A stretch of 50,197 nt of DNA from assembly GCA_021799035.1 (NCBI GenBank), contig JAJZBG010000014.1:1-50197 (forward strand). The letters run 5' to 3'. Shown here in pieces: positions 17,079 through 25,747 of the stretch (positions are counted from its first letter, which is position 1; each line of letters starts with the position of its first letter). Under the pieces are notes generated by a model, which worked only from the letters and a program-made list of their open reading frames with translations, was not told the origin of the DNA and did not search any database. The translations under genes and the position numbers were made by a program. The DNA comes from Actinomycetes bacterium (lineage in GTDB: Bacteria > Actinomycetota > Acidimicrobiia > Acidimicrobiales > Acidimicrobiaceae).

Positions 17079-18175
17079 TGGTGCATCTTTCTCCAGAGTT
17101 CCAGATGCTTTCGCGCAACGCCGTCCCATTTAAGGCTGCCAGCCCTGGCAAGTCCCAACTCGCAAAGCTGTGCTCTTCTGTTTGGATCGTGAAAGACCTT
17201 CAAGATTCCCCCAGCAATTGACTCTGGAATATGAGGATCCACGACCTCCATTGCATTAGCTCCAGATGGGACCTGCGAGCCGACGACCGGCAACCGGTTG
17301 AGCATTGCCTCGACGACCGGGAGACCAAAACCCTCTTCAAAGGGCACGTATACCAACATTGAAGCAGACCTGTAAAGGCCCACCAAGACCTCCTCAGACA
17401 CGTGTCCGAGAAAGTGCACATCTGGCACCCTCTCTGGCGAGCTCCCCCATCCAAATGGACCGACTATCAGGAGTTCCGGCAGACTCGGGTCTGCGGCGCG
17501 TGCAAGTCGATATCCTGCGATCAAACCATCAAGATTCTTCCGCGGCTCAATAGTTGAGACGCTAAGAAGGAATCCGTTCTGAATATTCAAAGACCGTAGA
17601 AATTTCTCGCTCTCACCAATATCCGGAGAACAGAGATGATCCGCGCCCGATTCTATGACATGGATCCTTTCGCTGGTGACCCCAGTTGTCATCAAATAAG
17701 CTCCCGTCAGTTCCGAGACTACAACGACTGGGAATTTTCCGTCCACAATCGCCTTCAGCTGCCTCGTATGCCATTCAACGCCGCGCTGCGTGAAGAACGC
17801 TGGATTGGATAAAAAGGCGAGATCGTGAACCGTGCATACCTTCAAGCCAGATCGGTTCCCAACGTGGGGGACCAGCATTGAGAAGCTGTGGTATATGCCT
17901 GGCCGGCTGCCAACGAGGCCGATCCTGGTCCCACTAAGGCGCATGAAAATCTCATGACTGAAAGGAAGGCGCCGGATAGGCAAGTTGAACTCCTCGAGAG
18001 GGTCATCTCCTTTGACCCTAGATGCAACTACATGAAGCCGAATTTCGGGGAAATCGCTTCGTAGAAATGAGAGCCTCTGCAAAATGGCTCTCGTATGAGT
18101 TCCAATGCCTCCTGGAACCCGGGCCCTCAACTGCTCGGCAAGCAGGTATACGTCTGTTCCAGCTTGTCTGCCCAT
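17075..18175 (-). CDS. family 4 glycosyltransferase (second of three)
   Basis: GT-B glycosyltransferase of about 366 residues, with a glycine-rich acceptor motif near the start (ARVPGGIGTHTRAIL), a LSVSTIEPRKNLDGL donor-domain entry and the nucleotide-sugar site EEGFGLPVVEAM. The ATG at 18175 is one base after the TAG of the preceding gene. The open frame extends to 18346, but the extra 57 residues lie inside the neighbouring gene and are not conserved in character. It probably adds one sugar of a repeating glycan made with its two paralogous neighbours. Cytoplasmic or membrane-peripheral; donor not determinable. Confidence 0.87.
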   Translation of the reverse strand: MGRQAGTDVYLLAEQLRARVPGGIGTHTRAILQRLSFLRSDFPEIRLHVVASRVKGDDPLEEFNLPIRRLPFSHEIFMRLSGTRIGLVGSRPGIYHSFSMLVPHVGNRSGLKVCTVHDLAFLSNPAFFTQRGVEWHTRQLKAIVDGKFPVVVVSELTGAYLMTTGVTSERIHVIESGADHLCSPDIGESEKFLRSLNIQNGFLLSVSTIEPRKNLDGLIAGYRLARAADPSLPELLIVGPFGWGSSPERVPDVHFLGHVSEEVLVGLYRSASMLVYVPFEEGFGLPVVEAMLNRLPVVGSQVPSGANAMEVVDPHIPESIAGGILKVFHDPNRRAQLCELGLARAGSLKWDGVARKHLELWRKMHQ

Positions 18176-18176
18176 G

Positions 18177-19310
18177 CTATTTCTGACTCGCCAACCTGTA
18201 TAGCGATGCCAGCTCGCCAGCACACCGATCCCAGGAAAACTGGCCCACATGTGCAAGGCCGGCTTCACGCATCCTTGATGCAACCAGGGGATCTCCAGCC
18301 ACCTTCGAGATCGCTTCGGCAAGCCCGTCTGCATCTCCGCTTTCAACCAGCCATGCAGACTCCTTCGATAACACCTCGCCTAAAGCGCCAGCATCCGTCG
18401 AAACAACCGGCGTTCCAAACGACATTGCCTCGAGTGGAGGGAATCCAAAGCCTTCGTAAATGGAAGGGTATGCGAATACCACCGCGTTTTTGAGCAGCCA
18501 CCTCCTGGTCGGCGCACTCACATAACCAAGTCTGAAGATCTTTGATCGTGACCTAGCCCTAGTTATTGCTCCAGTAAGAGCGTCGGAGCCCCATCCATCT
18601 TTGCCTGCGATCACAAGGACAATGTCGTGATCCTCATCTGCCACGCTATCAAATGCCTTGACAAGAAGTGGAAGGTCCTTTCGCGGCTCCACCGTGCCCA
18701 AAGCCAGCACGAATCTCTTCCCCGATAGGGGCCCGACCTCGCCGCCGCGGTGATCGCCACCTTCATCCAAGCGAGGAATCCCGTGGTGGATTGCGAAAAC
18801 CTTGGACGGGTCGACCTTGAAATTCTCAGTGACCTCTTCAGCCACGAACTCTGAGGGCGTATGTACAAAGGCGCCTTCATCGATGGCTCGCTGTACCATT
18901 CTCGGAAATATCAGAGTTTCCTTGTCGCACAGCTCAGGAAAACGGAGAGTCGTGAGATCATGAACTGTCACGACTTTTCCTGCCGAATGCGTAGGTGGAA
19001 CCACGAAATTGGTTCCGTGAACCACATCAAACTTCCGATCCCATAAATCGAGCGGCGGAAAGTTGAACTTCGCCCACAGTTTGTGAAGCGGTCGCGCCGG
19101 CAATATCAGGTCTCGAAATCCTACACCTTCTGGCAGTTCGCTTTTCAGCAGCTTTCGCCGGCGAAAGCTGATTGCAAAGGCGCCGACCTCAAGGTCTGGG
19201 TTCCGAACCAGGCTCTCGAGCGCGCCGTAACAGAACTCGCCAACGCCTGTACGAGTACCCAAGAGTGCAGTTGCTTCGTACGCAATCCTAAGTCTTGGTA
19301 GACCAGCCAC
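18177..19310 (-). CDS. family 4 glycosyltransferase (first of three)
   Basis: GT-B glycosyltransferase of 377 residues beginning at GTG 19310. Features are an N-terminal LGTRTGVGEFCYGAL glycine loop, ALGTVEPRKDLPLLVKAF, and the EX7E site YEGFGFPPLEAMSFGTPV. It is the first gene of a compact minus-strand operon (three GT4 genes, then the SDR reductase). It is divergent from the F420 genes, about 137 bases away. Like its neighbours it looks like a processive or sequential mannosyl/rhamnosyltransferase, but this is inference from the cluster. Confidence 0.87.
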   Translation of the reverse strand: MAGLPRLRIAYEATALLGTRTGVGEFCYGALESLVRNPDLEVGAFAISFRRRKLLKSELPEGVGFRDLILPARPLHKLWAKFNFPPLDLWDRKFDVVHGTNFVVPPTHSAGKVVTVHDLTTLRFPELCDKETLIFPRMVQRAIDEGAFVHTPSEFVAEEVTENFKVDPSKVFAIHHGIPRLDEGGDHRGGEVGPLSGKRFVLALGTVEPRKDLPLLVKAFDSVADEDHDIVLVIAGKDGWGSDALTGAITRARSRSKIFRLGYVSAPTRRWLLKNAVVFAYPSIYEGFGFPPLEAMSFGTPVVSTDAGALGEVLSKESAWLVESGDADGLAEAISKVAGDPLVASRMREAGLAHVGQFSWDRCAGELASLYRLASQK

Positions 19311-19447
19311 AGTGAACCTTTCGCTTCCCTTTCATCGAGCATAGAGCCTATCCATATTCCCGCATGAACTAAGGCTGGTCCGCCTTCAAAGGGTCAAACA
19401 GCATCAGCTGGTTCGCAATGCTGCTCTGGAGCACTAAGGTTCCATCT

Positions 19448-20395
19448 GTGATTGCAATTCTTTCTGGAGGAGTTGGAGCTGCCAGATTTGCCCTTGGCAT
19501 GTCGAATCTTGTTGATTCCGAAGAGATCAGCATAATTTCCAATGTAGGCGACGATGAGGTCCTTCACGGTCTGCACATCTCGCCCGATATCGACACAGTC
19601 ATATACACCCTTAGTGGCGCTATAAACCCAGAAACCGGATGGGGGCTTGATGGAGAAACCTGGAGAGTGATGGATGCCCTGTCCGAATACGGGGGAATAA
19701 CCTGGTTCAGGCTTGGAGATCGCGACCTTGCTACCCACCTCTTCAGGACGCAACTTTTGCGAGAAGGGGAAACTATCACGAAAATAACCGAAAGGATCAG
19801 AAGGCGCTGGAACGTAAAGCCGAAGATCCTGCCTGTTACAGATGGCGAGTTGCGCACCATCCTCTACTCGGAGAAACAAGGCACGGAACACAGGCTTAGC
19901 TTCCAGGAATACTTCGTGCAAAACGCCCATAGGCCGGAGATATCAAGAATCGTCTACGAGCACAGCAGCGACGCACGCCCAACTGACGAGGTCCTTCACT
20001 CACTTGAAGTTGCCACAGTCATCGTGATTGCGCCGTCCAACCCCGTGCTCTCCATCGCCCCGATACTGTCGGTTCCCGGAATCACAGACCTGCTTCAGCG
20101 AAGAAGAGATCGCGTTGTAGCAGTTTCACCCATCGTGGCAGGAAAGGCGATAAAAGGTCCGGCGGCCAAGCTCATGGCTGAACTCGGGTTGAACCCATCG
20201 GCACTGGGCGTAGCTGAGTACTACTGCGAAATCGCCTCAGCCATCGTCATCGACGACACAGACAGCTCATTTGCCGATGACATCCGATCCCTCGAAATGA
20301 AAGTGGCACATACCAATACCCTTATGAATAGCATCGAGGCATCGACGCACCTTGCAGAGGTAGCTCTCAGGCTCGTTGACGAGAACCTGCATTGA
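19448..20395 (+). CDS. cofD: 2-phospho-L-lactate transferase CofD/FbiA
   Basis: Catalyses transfer of the phospholactyl or phosphoenolpyruvyl moiety to the riboflavin-like precursor FO in coenzyme F420 synthesis; actinobacteria use phosphoenolpyruvate, giving dehydro-F420-0. The signature SGGVGAARFALG is at the N-terminus. ISNVGDDEVLHGLHISPDID and the C-terminal NPVLSIAPIL and SPIVAGKAIKGPAAKLM segments are typical of the family. I chose GTG 19448, with AAGG eight bases upstream, because homologues begin a few residues before the glycine loop; an ATG at 19418 is also open. About 315 residues, normal for FbiA. It overlaps cofE by four bases, so the two form a coupled operon. Confidence 0.93.
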   Translation: MIAILSGGVGAARFALGMSNLVDSEEISIISNVGDDEVLHGLHISPDIDTVIYTLSGAINPETGWGLDGETWRVMDALSEYGGITWFRLGDRDLATHLFRTQLLREGETITKITERIRRRWNVKPKILPVTDGELRTILYSEKQGTEHRLSFQEYFVQNAHRPEISRIVYEHSSDARPTDEVLHSLEVATVIVIAPSNPVLSIAPILSVPGITDLLQRRRDRVVAVSPIVAGKAIKGPAAKLMAELGLNPSALGVAEYYCEIASAIVIDDTDSSFADDIRSLEMKVAHTNTLMNSIEASTHLAEVALRLVDENLH

Positions 20396-21084
20396 TCACG
20401 ATCTTCGCTCCCGATGGAATTCCAGAGGTTGTCGCAGGCGACAACCTGGGAGAAATAATTTCCTCAAATTGCGAGCTGGAAAACCATGATGCCGTTGTGG
20501 TCACTTCCAAGATAGTGTCCAAGGCCGAGGGCAGAGTGGTGCATCTCGATCCGAATGATGACAGCGCATTCGAGAAGCTAGTGCTCTCCGAAGCCAAGCG
20601 AGTTCTCCGTCGGCGGGGAAAGCTGCTCATAACAGAAACGTTTCACGGATTCATCTGCGCGAACTCAGGCATCGACCAGTCCAATGTTGATGAAGGATGC
20701 GCAGTGCTGCTTCCCAAAGATCCCGACCTTTCCGCGAGACGAATACATAAGCAGCTACTGGCTAGGACAGGATTGACCCTTGGCGTCATCATATCGGACA
20801 CATTTGGTAGAACATGGAGAAAAGGCGTTACTGACGTGGCGCTTGGATGCGCCGGCATCGCGGGCATCTTGGATCTCAGAGGGACCAGAGACTCTAGAGG
20901 ACGCACTCTTGTTGCCACCGAGATAGCAGTAGCCGACGAAATAGCTGCTGCAGCGGAGCTGGCCAAGCCAAAAGCCGCGGGAACTCCCGTTGTCATCGTT
21001 CGCGGTCTTCATACTGAGCTTTTCAGGCGAGCTTCAATAGCAAAAGAGATCGTGCGGCACCCCTCGGAAGACCTGTTCCGCTGA
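20392..21084 (+). CDS. cofE: F420-0:gamma-glutamyl ligase CofE (stand-alone)
   Basis: Adds L-glutamates to F420-0 by GTP-dependent ligation. Conserved blocks are VVVTSKIVSKAEGR near the N-terminus, a glycine-rich core and VIISDTFGRTWRKGVTDVALG. It starts at TTG 20392, overlapping the cofD stop (TTGA). At 230 residues it corresponds only to the ligase domain. The mycobacterial homologue FbiB has an additional C-terminal nitroreductase-fold domain that reduces dehydro-F420-0, and this is missing here. The reduction must be done by another protein; a nitroreductase-family gene at 36306 is one candidate. The stop abuts the stop of the convergent epimerase gene. Confidence 0.92.
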   Translation: MITIFAPDGIPEVVAGDNLGEIISSNCELENHDAVVVTSKIVSKAEGRVVHLDPNDDSAFEKLVLSEAKRVLRRRGKLLITETFHGFICANSGIDQSNVDEGCAVLLPKDPDLSARRIHKQLLARTGLTLGVIISDTFGRTWRKGVTDVALGCAGIAGILDLRGTRDSRGRTLVATEIAVADEIAAAAELAKPKAAGTPVVIVRGLHTELFRRASIAKEIVRHPSEDLFR

Positions 21085-22038
21085 TTAGCCCTTGGACCCG
21101 ACCCATTCAATCACTTTGGAAAGACCTTCTGCGAGAGCAAAAGACGGCTGCCACGAAAGTATTTCGCGAGCCTTGCTATTCGAAAGACATGAACGTCTCA
21201 GCTCTCCAGGCCTACCTGGAAGATATGTGGGCTCCTCGATCGCACCGTAAAGCTTTGCCATCTCCCAGTAGAGTGTGTTGACAGACGTCTCAGTGGAGCT
21301 TGATATGTTGAAGACCTCTCCGGCTCCCGTGTTCATCGCCCTCAGAAAGGCTTCCACAACGTCGCCGACAAATACAAAATCTCTAGTCTGCTCCCCGTCC
21401 CCGTAGATAACACAGTGTTCACGGGCTGCTAGATTACCGGCAAAGATGGAAACCACACCCGACTCTCCGTGTGGATCCTGCCGAGGACCATAAACGTTGG
21501 CAAGAGCGAGCGCGACAAAGGCGAATCCGTAAACCTCTCTGTAAACCGTGAGATAGTCAAGAACCGCCTTTTTGGAGACACCGTAATTCGATAAAGGCCG
21601 GTGTTCCGCAGTCTCCTTCAACGGCAGAGAAGCAAGGCTTGGCTCTCCGTAGAGGGTACCTCCAGATGCTGCATAGACGAGACGCTCAACGCCCAGCCTT
21701 CGCGAACTCTCTATCACGTTCAAGCTCCCCAGTATGTTTACTGAAGCATCGAGCACGGGATCAGCCATTGATCGCCGCACATCGGACTGAGCCGCCAGAT
21801 GAAACACGAAGCGGGGTGAGACATTCTCGAACACCTCGACAAGTGTTGGGTCGGTTATGTCTTGACGCATCACTTTAAGTTGAGAACCGAACCTGGTTGC
21901 CGCTTCAAGGTTAGCCACTGATCCAGAGGAGAAGTCGTCAACCACTACCACGTCAAAGCCATGCTCCAACAGTCTGTCAACGAGATGTGAGCCTATGAAT
22001 CCAGCCCCGCCTGTAACTACCACGGTATCCGAGCTCAC
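21085..22038 (-). CDS. NAD-dependent nucleotide-sugar epimerase, GalE/RmlB-like
   Basis: Extended SDR of 317 residues. The NAD motif is TGGAGFIGSHLVDRLL, the catalytic residues are in YAASGGTLYGE and SNYGVSKKA, and the substrate domain contains NVYGPRQDPHGESGVVSIF, typical of UDP-glucose 4-epimerase relatives. The gene starts four bases inside the guanylyltransferase-like gene (ATGA), showing coupling. The substrate might be UDP-glucose/UDP-GlcNAc or a related sugar. It ends the long rml-type minus-strand operon and meets cofE with no gap. Confidence 0.85.
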   Translation of the reverse strand: MSSDTVVVTGGAGFIGSHLVDRLLEHGFDVVVVDDFSSGSVANLEAATRFGSQLKVMRQDITDPTLVEVFENVSPRFVFHLAAQSDVRRSMADPVLDASVNILGSLNVIESSRRLGVERLVYAASGGTLYGEPSLASLPLKETAEHRPLSNYGVSKKAVLDYLTVYREVYGFAFVALALANVYGPRQDPHGESGVVSIFAGNLAAREHCVIYGDGEQTRDFVFVGDVVEAFLRAMNTGAGEVFNISSSTETSVNTLYWEMAKLYGAIEEPTYLPGRPGELRRSCLSNSKAREILSWQPSFALAEGLSKVIEWVGSKG

Positions 22039-23111
22039 TCGGGAACCCTCTTACCCCTAATAGTAGAACCCTGTTCAATGGAAGCCCTGCGAGAAATAAC
22101 CGATCCGTCCAAAATCGCGGCTCCGACCGGAATGACAGCATTTTGGCCGATGATCGAGTTGGCCACAATCGCCTCTTTGTGGACCTGGGCCCCTGGCAAG
22201 ATAACCGATCTCTCAATACGAGCTCCCTGCTCAATGCGTGCACCATCGGACACCACTGAGGCCTCTATGACTGACCCTGCCTCAACACTTGTGTCGTGAC
22301 CAATGTAGGAATAAGGAAGAACATCGCCCTCTATCAAAGAGTGTGGGCAGCTCCAGTTTCCCTGTCCGTCGGATTCGAAGGTAAAAGGCAGTGGTGAAGA
22401 AAATTTTCCCGCCACAATATCCAGCGAGGCTTCCAAAAACGTCTTCGGCGTGCCGGCATCGATCCAGTAGCAGCCGTAACCCTTGGCAAATAGCTGCCGC
22501 TCTTCAACCAATCTCGGAAAGATCTCCTTCTCTATCGAAACACGCCTGTCCGAAGCAATCATGTCAAGAACCGCAGGATCGATCACATACGTACCAGCAT
22601 TTATGAAGTTCGTGGGAGCCGTTCCCGGTACCGGCTTCTCGATGAAGGCAGTCACCCTGCCGTCGTCATCGGTTGGCACCACACCAAACGCAGATGGGTC
22701 TTCCACAGGAACGAGCGCAATGGTGGCTAATCCACCTTGTTCGCGATGAAGCTCCAAGAGATGGTCGACAGGAATGTCAGATAACACGTCGCCGTTCACG
22801 ACGATCATCGTCTCTTCGATTTGGGCTTGACGTGCGGCAAACCTGATTGCACCTGCGGTGTCTAAAGGCTCTGGCTCCACCGCATAGCTTATTTTCACAT
22901 CGCTTATATAGCCATCAGGATACGAACTCAAGAAGACATCTGGGCGATATCCAAGAGAGAGCACGACCTCTGTGACACCAAAAAACGCGAGTCGCCCGAC
23001 AACCCGCTCTAGCATGGTCATGCCAGCTACCTCGAGCATTTGCTTAGGAGTGTCCAGGGTTAAGGGTCTGAGACGAGTGCCCTCCCCACCCACCAAAATT
23101 ATTGCCCTCAT
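22035..23111 (-). CDS. mannose-1-phosphate guanylyltransferase-like nucleotidyltransferase
   Basis: Nucleotide-sugar pyrophosphorylase of 358 residues. The pyrophosphorylase signature is VGGEGTRLRPLTLDTPKQML at the N-terminus, a VVNGDVLSDIPVDHL metal site follows and an EKPVPG sugar-phosphate segment is present. The C-terminal third is a left-handed beta-helix with hexapeptide repeats (IEQGARIERSVILPGAQVHK region). It resembles the mycobacterial ManB/RmlA2 (Rv3264c), which makes GDP-mannose and also lies beside wbbL1 and rmlD. A GDP-mannose product would supply the GT4 cluster. A glucose-1-phosphate specificity cannot be excluded. Confidence 0.82.
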   Translation of the reverse strand: MRAIILVGGEGTRLRPLTLDTPKQMLEVAGMTMLERVVGRLAFFGVTEVVLSLGYRPDVFLSSYPDGYISDVKISYAVEPEPLDTAGAIRFAARQAQIEETMIVVNGDVLSDIPVDHLLELHREQGGLATIALVPVEDPSAFGVVPTDDDGRVTAFIEKPVPGTAPTNFINAGTYVIDPAVLDMIASDRRVSIEKEIFPRLVEERQLFAKGYGCYWIDAGTPKTFLEASLDIVAGKFSSPLPFTFESDGQGNWSCPHSLIEGDVLPYSYIGHDTSVEAGSVIEASVVSDGARIEQGARIERSVILPGAQVHKEAIVANSIIGQNAVIPVGAAILDGSVISRRASIEQGSTIRGKRVPE

Positions 23112-23190
23112 CGGCTAAAACCCCTTTATAGACCAGCTAAACCAGTTATTGAAGGTGCGAATGACGGTAACTCCATGAATCTGCCCTTGG

Positions 23191-23931
23191 TCATCCACCG
23201 GCCGACGTGGTCGTCGTAGAGGCTTTAGTCGTTGTCGTCGAGCTACCAGGTTTCGTCGTTGTTGTGGCAGGCGCAGTAGTGGTGGTAGCTGAAACATTGG
23301 CGAGTTGCGATGCAGATGGCGGCTTCGGCAACGACACCCCCTTGGGAACAAGACCTACGGTGACTAGTTCGTCGTTACTAGAAATTACTACCTTTGAAGG
23401 ATCACCAGTAAATATTTTTGGACTAGTCGCGAGAACAGAACTCCACACTGCGGTCTCCAGCTGAGTCGGCTTTCCGTTGCACAGCGCCCCTGCCTTGATA
23501 GTCCCCTTGGAAGGCACTGTCACTGATGTCGAGCTAAAGCTCAGTCCCTTATAGTAGGAGGCGAACTTGCCCAAAGTCGCTCCAGCTCCCTCATCAGCAG
23601 ACACTTTCGGCGAAAGGTTGACTATTCCATTACCAGACGTTGTGAACGAGGCATTGGATGGTGCCGTTATCTTTGGCAGATCAGGAAGGAAGGACGAGCA
23701 GTCATAAATCCCGAAAGCGAAATTCCAGTTGTCACCGATGACGGGATGGACTACTGGCTTCGATACCGGGTGCTGGAGCTCGTAGCGGGAGTAACCAATC
23801 ACTAGGATCCCGAGAATGCTGATAATAGCGAGGACAGTGTAGAACCCCATTGGGATCTCACCCCTCGATGTGCGGCCACCGCCGGTTGCAGCTGCGCGAG
23901 CTACCTGTTTACCAATTGAACCCTTTGCCAT
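23191..23931 (-). CDS. membrane-anchored extracytoplasmic protein of unknown function with Thr-rich tail
   Basis: A 246-residue protein with a basic N-terminus, one transmembrane segment at about residues 28-47 (GFYTVLAIISILGILVIGYS) and an extracytoplasmic domain of about 160 residues. The C-terminal 35 residues are low-complexity Thr (ATTTTAPATTTTKPG type). The domain has a FGIYDCSSFLPDLP segment, a GNGIVNLSPKVS segment and a VGLVPKGVSLPKPPS end. These recall an uncharacterised actinobacterial group in which that middle block is histidine-rich; the remembered match is unverified. It is embedded between wbbL and the guanylyltransferase, so an envelope-linked role is likely. I do not recognise a named family. 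Confidence 0.65.
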   Translation of the reverse strand: MAKGSIGKQVARAAATGGGRTSRGEIPMGFYTVLAIISILGILVIGYSRYELQHPVSKPVVHPVIGDNWNFAFGIYDCSSFLPDLPKITAPSNASFTTSGNGIVNLSPKVSADEGAGATLGKFASYYKGLSFSSTSVTVPSKGTIKAGALCNGKPTQLETAVWSSVLATSPKIFTGDPSKVVISSNDELVTVGLVPKGVSLPKPPSASQLANVSATTTTAPATTTTKPGSSTTTTKASTTTTSAGG

Positions 23932-23979
23932 GACGCATTTAGGCTAGCCCCTAATTTCACCAAACAAGTACGCAACGCC

Positions 23980-24864
23980 TTACTTAGTTGAATCCGTCTC
24001 AGGTTTTTTTACCCCTTGCTTAAAAATCACTAGGGATAGGGAAATCAACAGCCTTGCTAGGATACCAATGCCAATCGGCAAGAGTTCAACCTTCCTCAAA
24101 CCTTTCTTAGTAAGCTTGGCGTATGTCCAAAGAGACCTGTGGTGCGCTAGCAGCATCCGGGTAGGTCTCGAAGCAGTTGTGAGGCCTTGCTCGTGACGAA
24201 CAACCGCCTGGCCACAGAACCTAACCGTGTAGCCTCGCTCAGCTATGGTCCTACACAGGTAAACATCCTCGAGATACATGAAGAACTTTTCGCTGAAGCC
24301 CCCTACCTTTCTGAAAACCTCCGAGCTAGCCAGGAGAAAGGCTCCTGAGACCCAGTCGGCCTCAAACGAGTCGCAGTGGTCTACTCCCAGCATTCGATAT
24401 CGCCTAGTAAACGGATTATTTGGGAAAACTTGGCCAAATAAAGCATGCCCCGCGGCATCCAACAGGCTTGGAAAATGCCTTACAGAGGGATATGTTGATC
24501 CGTCAGCATTTTCAATACGAGGCCCGACGAGACCGCAGTCCCTGTCTCGCTCCAACTCGCCTATAAGACTCTGAATCGACCCTGGCAAGACCTCTATGTC
24601 GGGATTGCTCACGATAACGTATTGAGAATTTGTGTGGCTGAAACCAAAATTGGCAGCACGGCCGTAGCCGAGGTTTTTGCCTGGCTTCAAAACTGACACC
24701 GCCTCGCCCGCCTCAGCTGCAAAACCGCTTGAATTATCGTCAGAGGCGTTGTCCACAATCCAGACCTTGTCGACGCCGTCGGCGATGAGGGAGTTCACAG
24801 CCACCTCAAGCTGCCGTCCGGCGTTATAGTTGACCACTACTGCTTCGACGCGCCTTTCCACCAA
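23980..24864 (-). CDS. family 2 glycosyltransferase, WbbL-like rhamnosyltransferase
   Basis: GT-A family 2 enzyme of 294 residues. Motifs in order are AVVVNYNAGRQL, IVDNASDDNSSG, GKNLGYGRAANFGF, the metal-binding VSNPDIEVLPGS and the WbbL-type WVSGAFLLASSEVFRKVGGF with FFMYLEDVYLC. The C-terminus has a hydrophobic helix that may attach it to the membrane. In mycobacteria WbbL1 adds L-rhamnose to GlcNAc-PP-decaprenol in the arabinogalactan linker. Here it sits immediately downstream of rmlD (six bases), which supports a rhamnosyltransferase function. It starts at TTG or the next GTG. Exact acceptor unknown. Confidence 0.83.
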   Translation of the reverse strand: MVERRVEAVVVNYNAGRQLEVAVNSLIADGVDKVWIVDNASDDNSSGFAAEAGEAVSVLKPGKNLGYGRAANFGFSHTNSQYVIVSNPDIEVLPGSIQSLIGELERDRDCGLVGPRIENADGSTYPSVRHFPSLLDAAGHALFGQVFPNNPFTRRYRMLGVDHCDSFEADWVSGAFLLASSEVFRKVGGFSEKFFMYLEDVYLCRTIAERGYTVRFCGQAVVRHEQGLTTASRPTRMLLAHHRSLWTYAKLTKKGLRKVELLPIGIGILARLLISLSLVIFKQGVKKPETDSTK

Positions 24865-24870
24865 GCCTTG

Positions 24871-25728
24871 CTATCCCCCTGTCAGCTTCGAAACCAGGGC
24901 CGCAACTGAATCCCGCCAAGGCGGCAGCTCTTTCACGCCACTTCCTCGTAGCGCAAAGTTGTCCAGGACTGAGTATTTTGGCCGCGGCGCCTTGTATCCG
25001 GTCAACTCAGAGGTGCTCACTGAAGTAATTCTTTCCGGGTCTTCTCCGAGAAACTCGAACACATGCCGTGCAACGTCGTACCAAGAGGCCTGCCCGGAAT
25101 TGGAGACGTGGAAGACCCCAGAATGATCGCCAGAGAAGAGCTCGATAAGCGCAGTGACGAGATCGGAGACTACCGTGGGAGTCCCTATTTGATCATCGAC
25201 AAAGCGATGCCTCTCTCCAGCCTTAGCTAGCCGAATCAGAGTCTTAGCCATGTTGTGTCCGAACTCACCCATCACCCATGATGTCCTGACAACTAGGTCT
25301 TCGGGCCTCACTTCTCGCTCCCCGGCCAACTTGGAAGCTCCATAAACAGTCTTCGGGCCCACTGGATCCCATTCACGATAGGGTCTATTCGAGGAACCGT
25401 CGAAAACGTAGTCAGTTGACAGGTAGCAGACTCTAGCCCTCACAATCTCGGCAGCCTGCACTACGAACCTTGTCCCGAGCCCATTTATCCGAAAAGCCCT
25501 GTCTGGATCGTCTTCGCATTCATCCACCTGGGTCCACGCACCCGCGTGGAAAATCCAATCAGGCTTCATCTGAGCCACCGCGTCAATGACCGAATTTCTC
25601 AACGAGAGATCAAGCTCCTGGGACGCCGGGGCATAGACATCTTCAACACCATGCACCGTGAGAAGCGATCTAACCAACTCGCTGCCGACCTGGCCTGAAC
25701 CCCCTATGACCATGACTCTGAGACCCAT
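24871..25728 (-). CDS. rmlD: dTDP-4-dehydrorhamnose reductase RmlD
   Basis: Last enzyme of dTDP-L-rhamnose synthesis. SDR fold of 285 residues with the cofactor motif IGGSGQVGSELVRSLL, the family mark AWTQVDECEDDPD, the STDYVFDG motif and Tyr/Lys in YGASKLAGE. The C-terminal region VVRTSWVMG...FVDDQIGTPT completes the RmlD pattern. AAGGAGA lies before the ATG at 25728. It lies 19 bases after rmlB and is followed by the WbbL-like gene, in the same order as expected for a rhamnose-linker operon. Confidence 0.95.
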   Translation of the reverse strand: MGLRVMVIGGSGQVGSELVRSLLTVHGVEDVYAPASQELDLSLRNSVIDAVAQMKPDWIFHAGAWTQVDECEDDPDRAFRINGLGTRFVVQAAEIVRARVCYLSTDYVFDGSSNRPYREWDPVGPKTVYGASKLAGEREVRPEDLVVRTSWVMGEFGHNMAKTLIRLAKAGERHRFVDDQIGTPTVVSDLVTALIELFSGDHSGVFHVSNSGQASWYDVARHVFEFLGEDPERITSVSTSELTGYKAPRPKYSVLDNFALRGSGVKELPPWRDSVAALVSKLTGG

Positions 25729-25747
25729 CTGGCCTATCTCCTTCCCC

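Noticed and set aside
23200-23310. Low-complexity GTGGT/GTCGTT stretch as a mobile-element repeat
   Set aside because: It is the reverse strand of the Thr-rich tail of the protein at 23191-23931.
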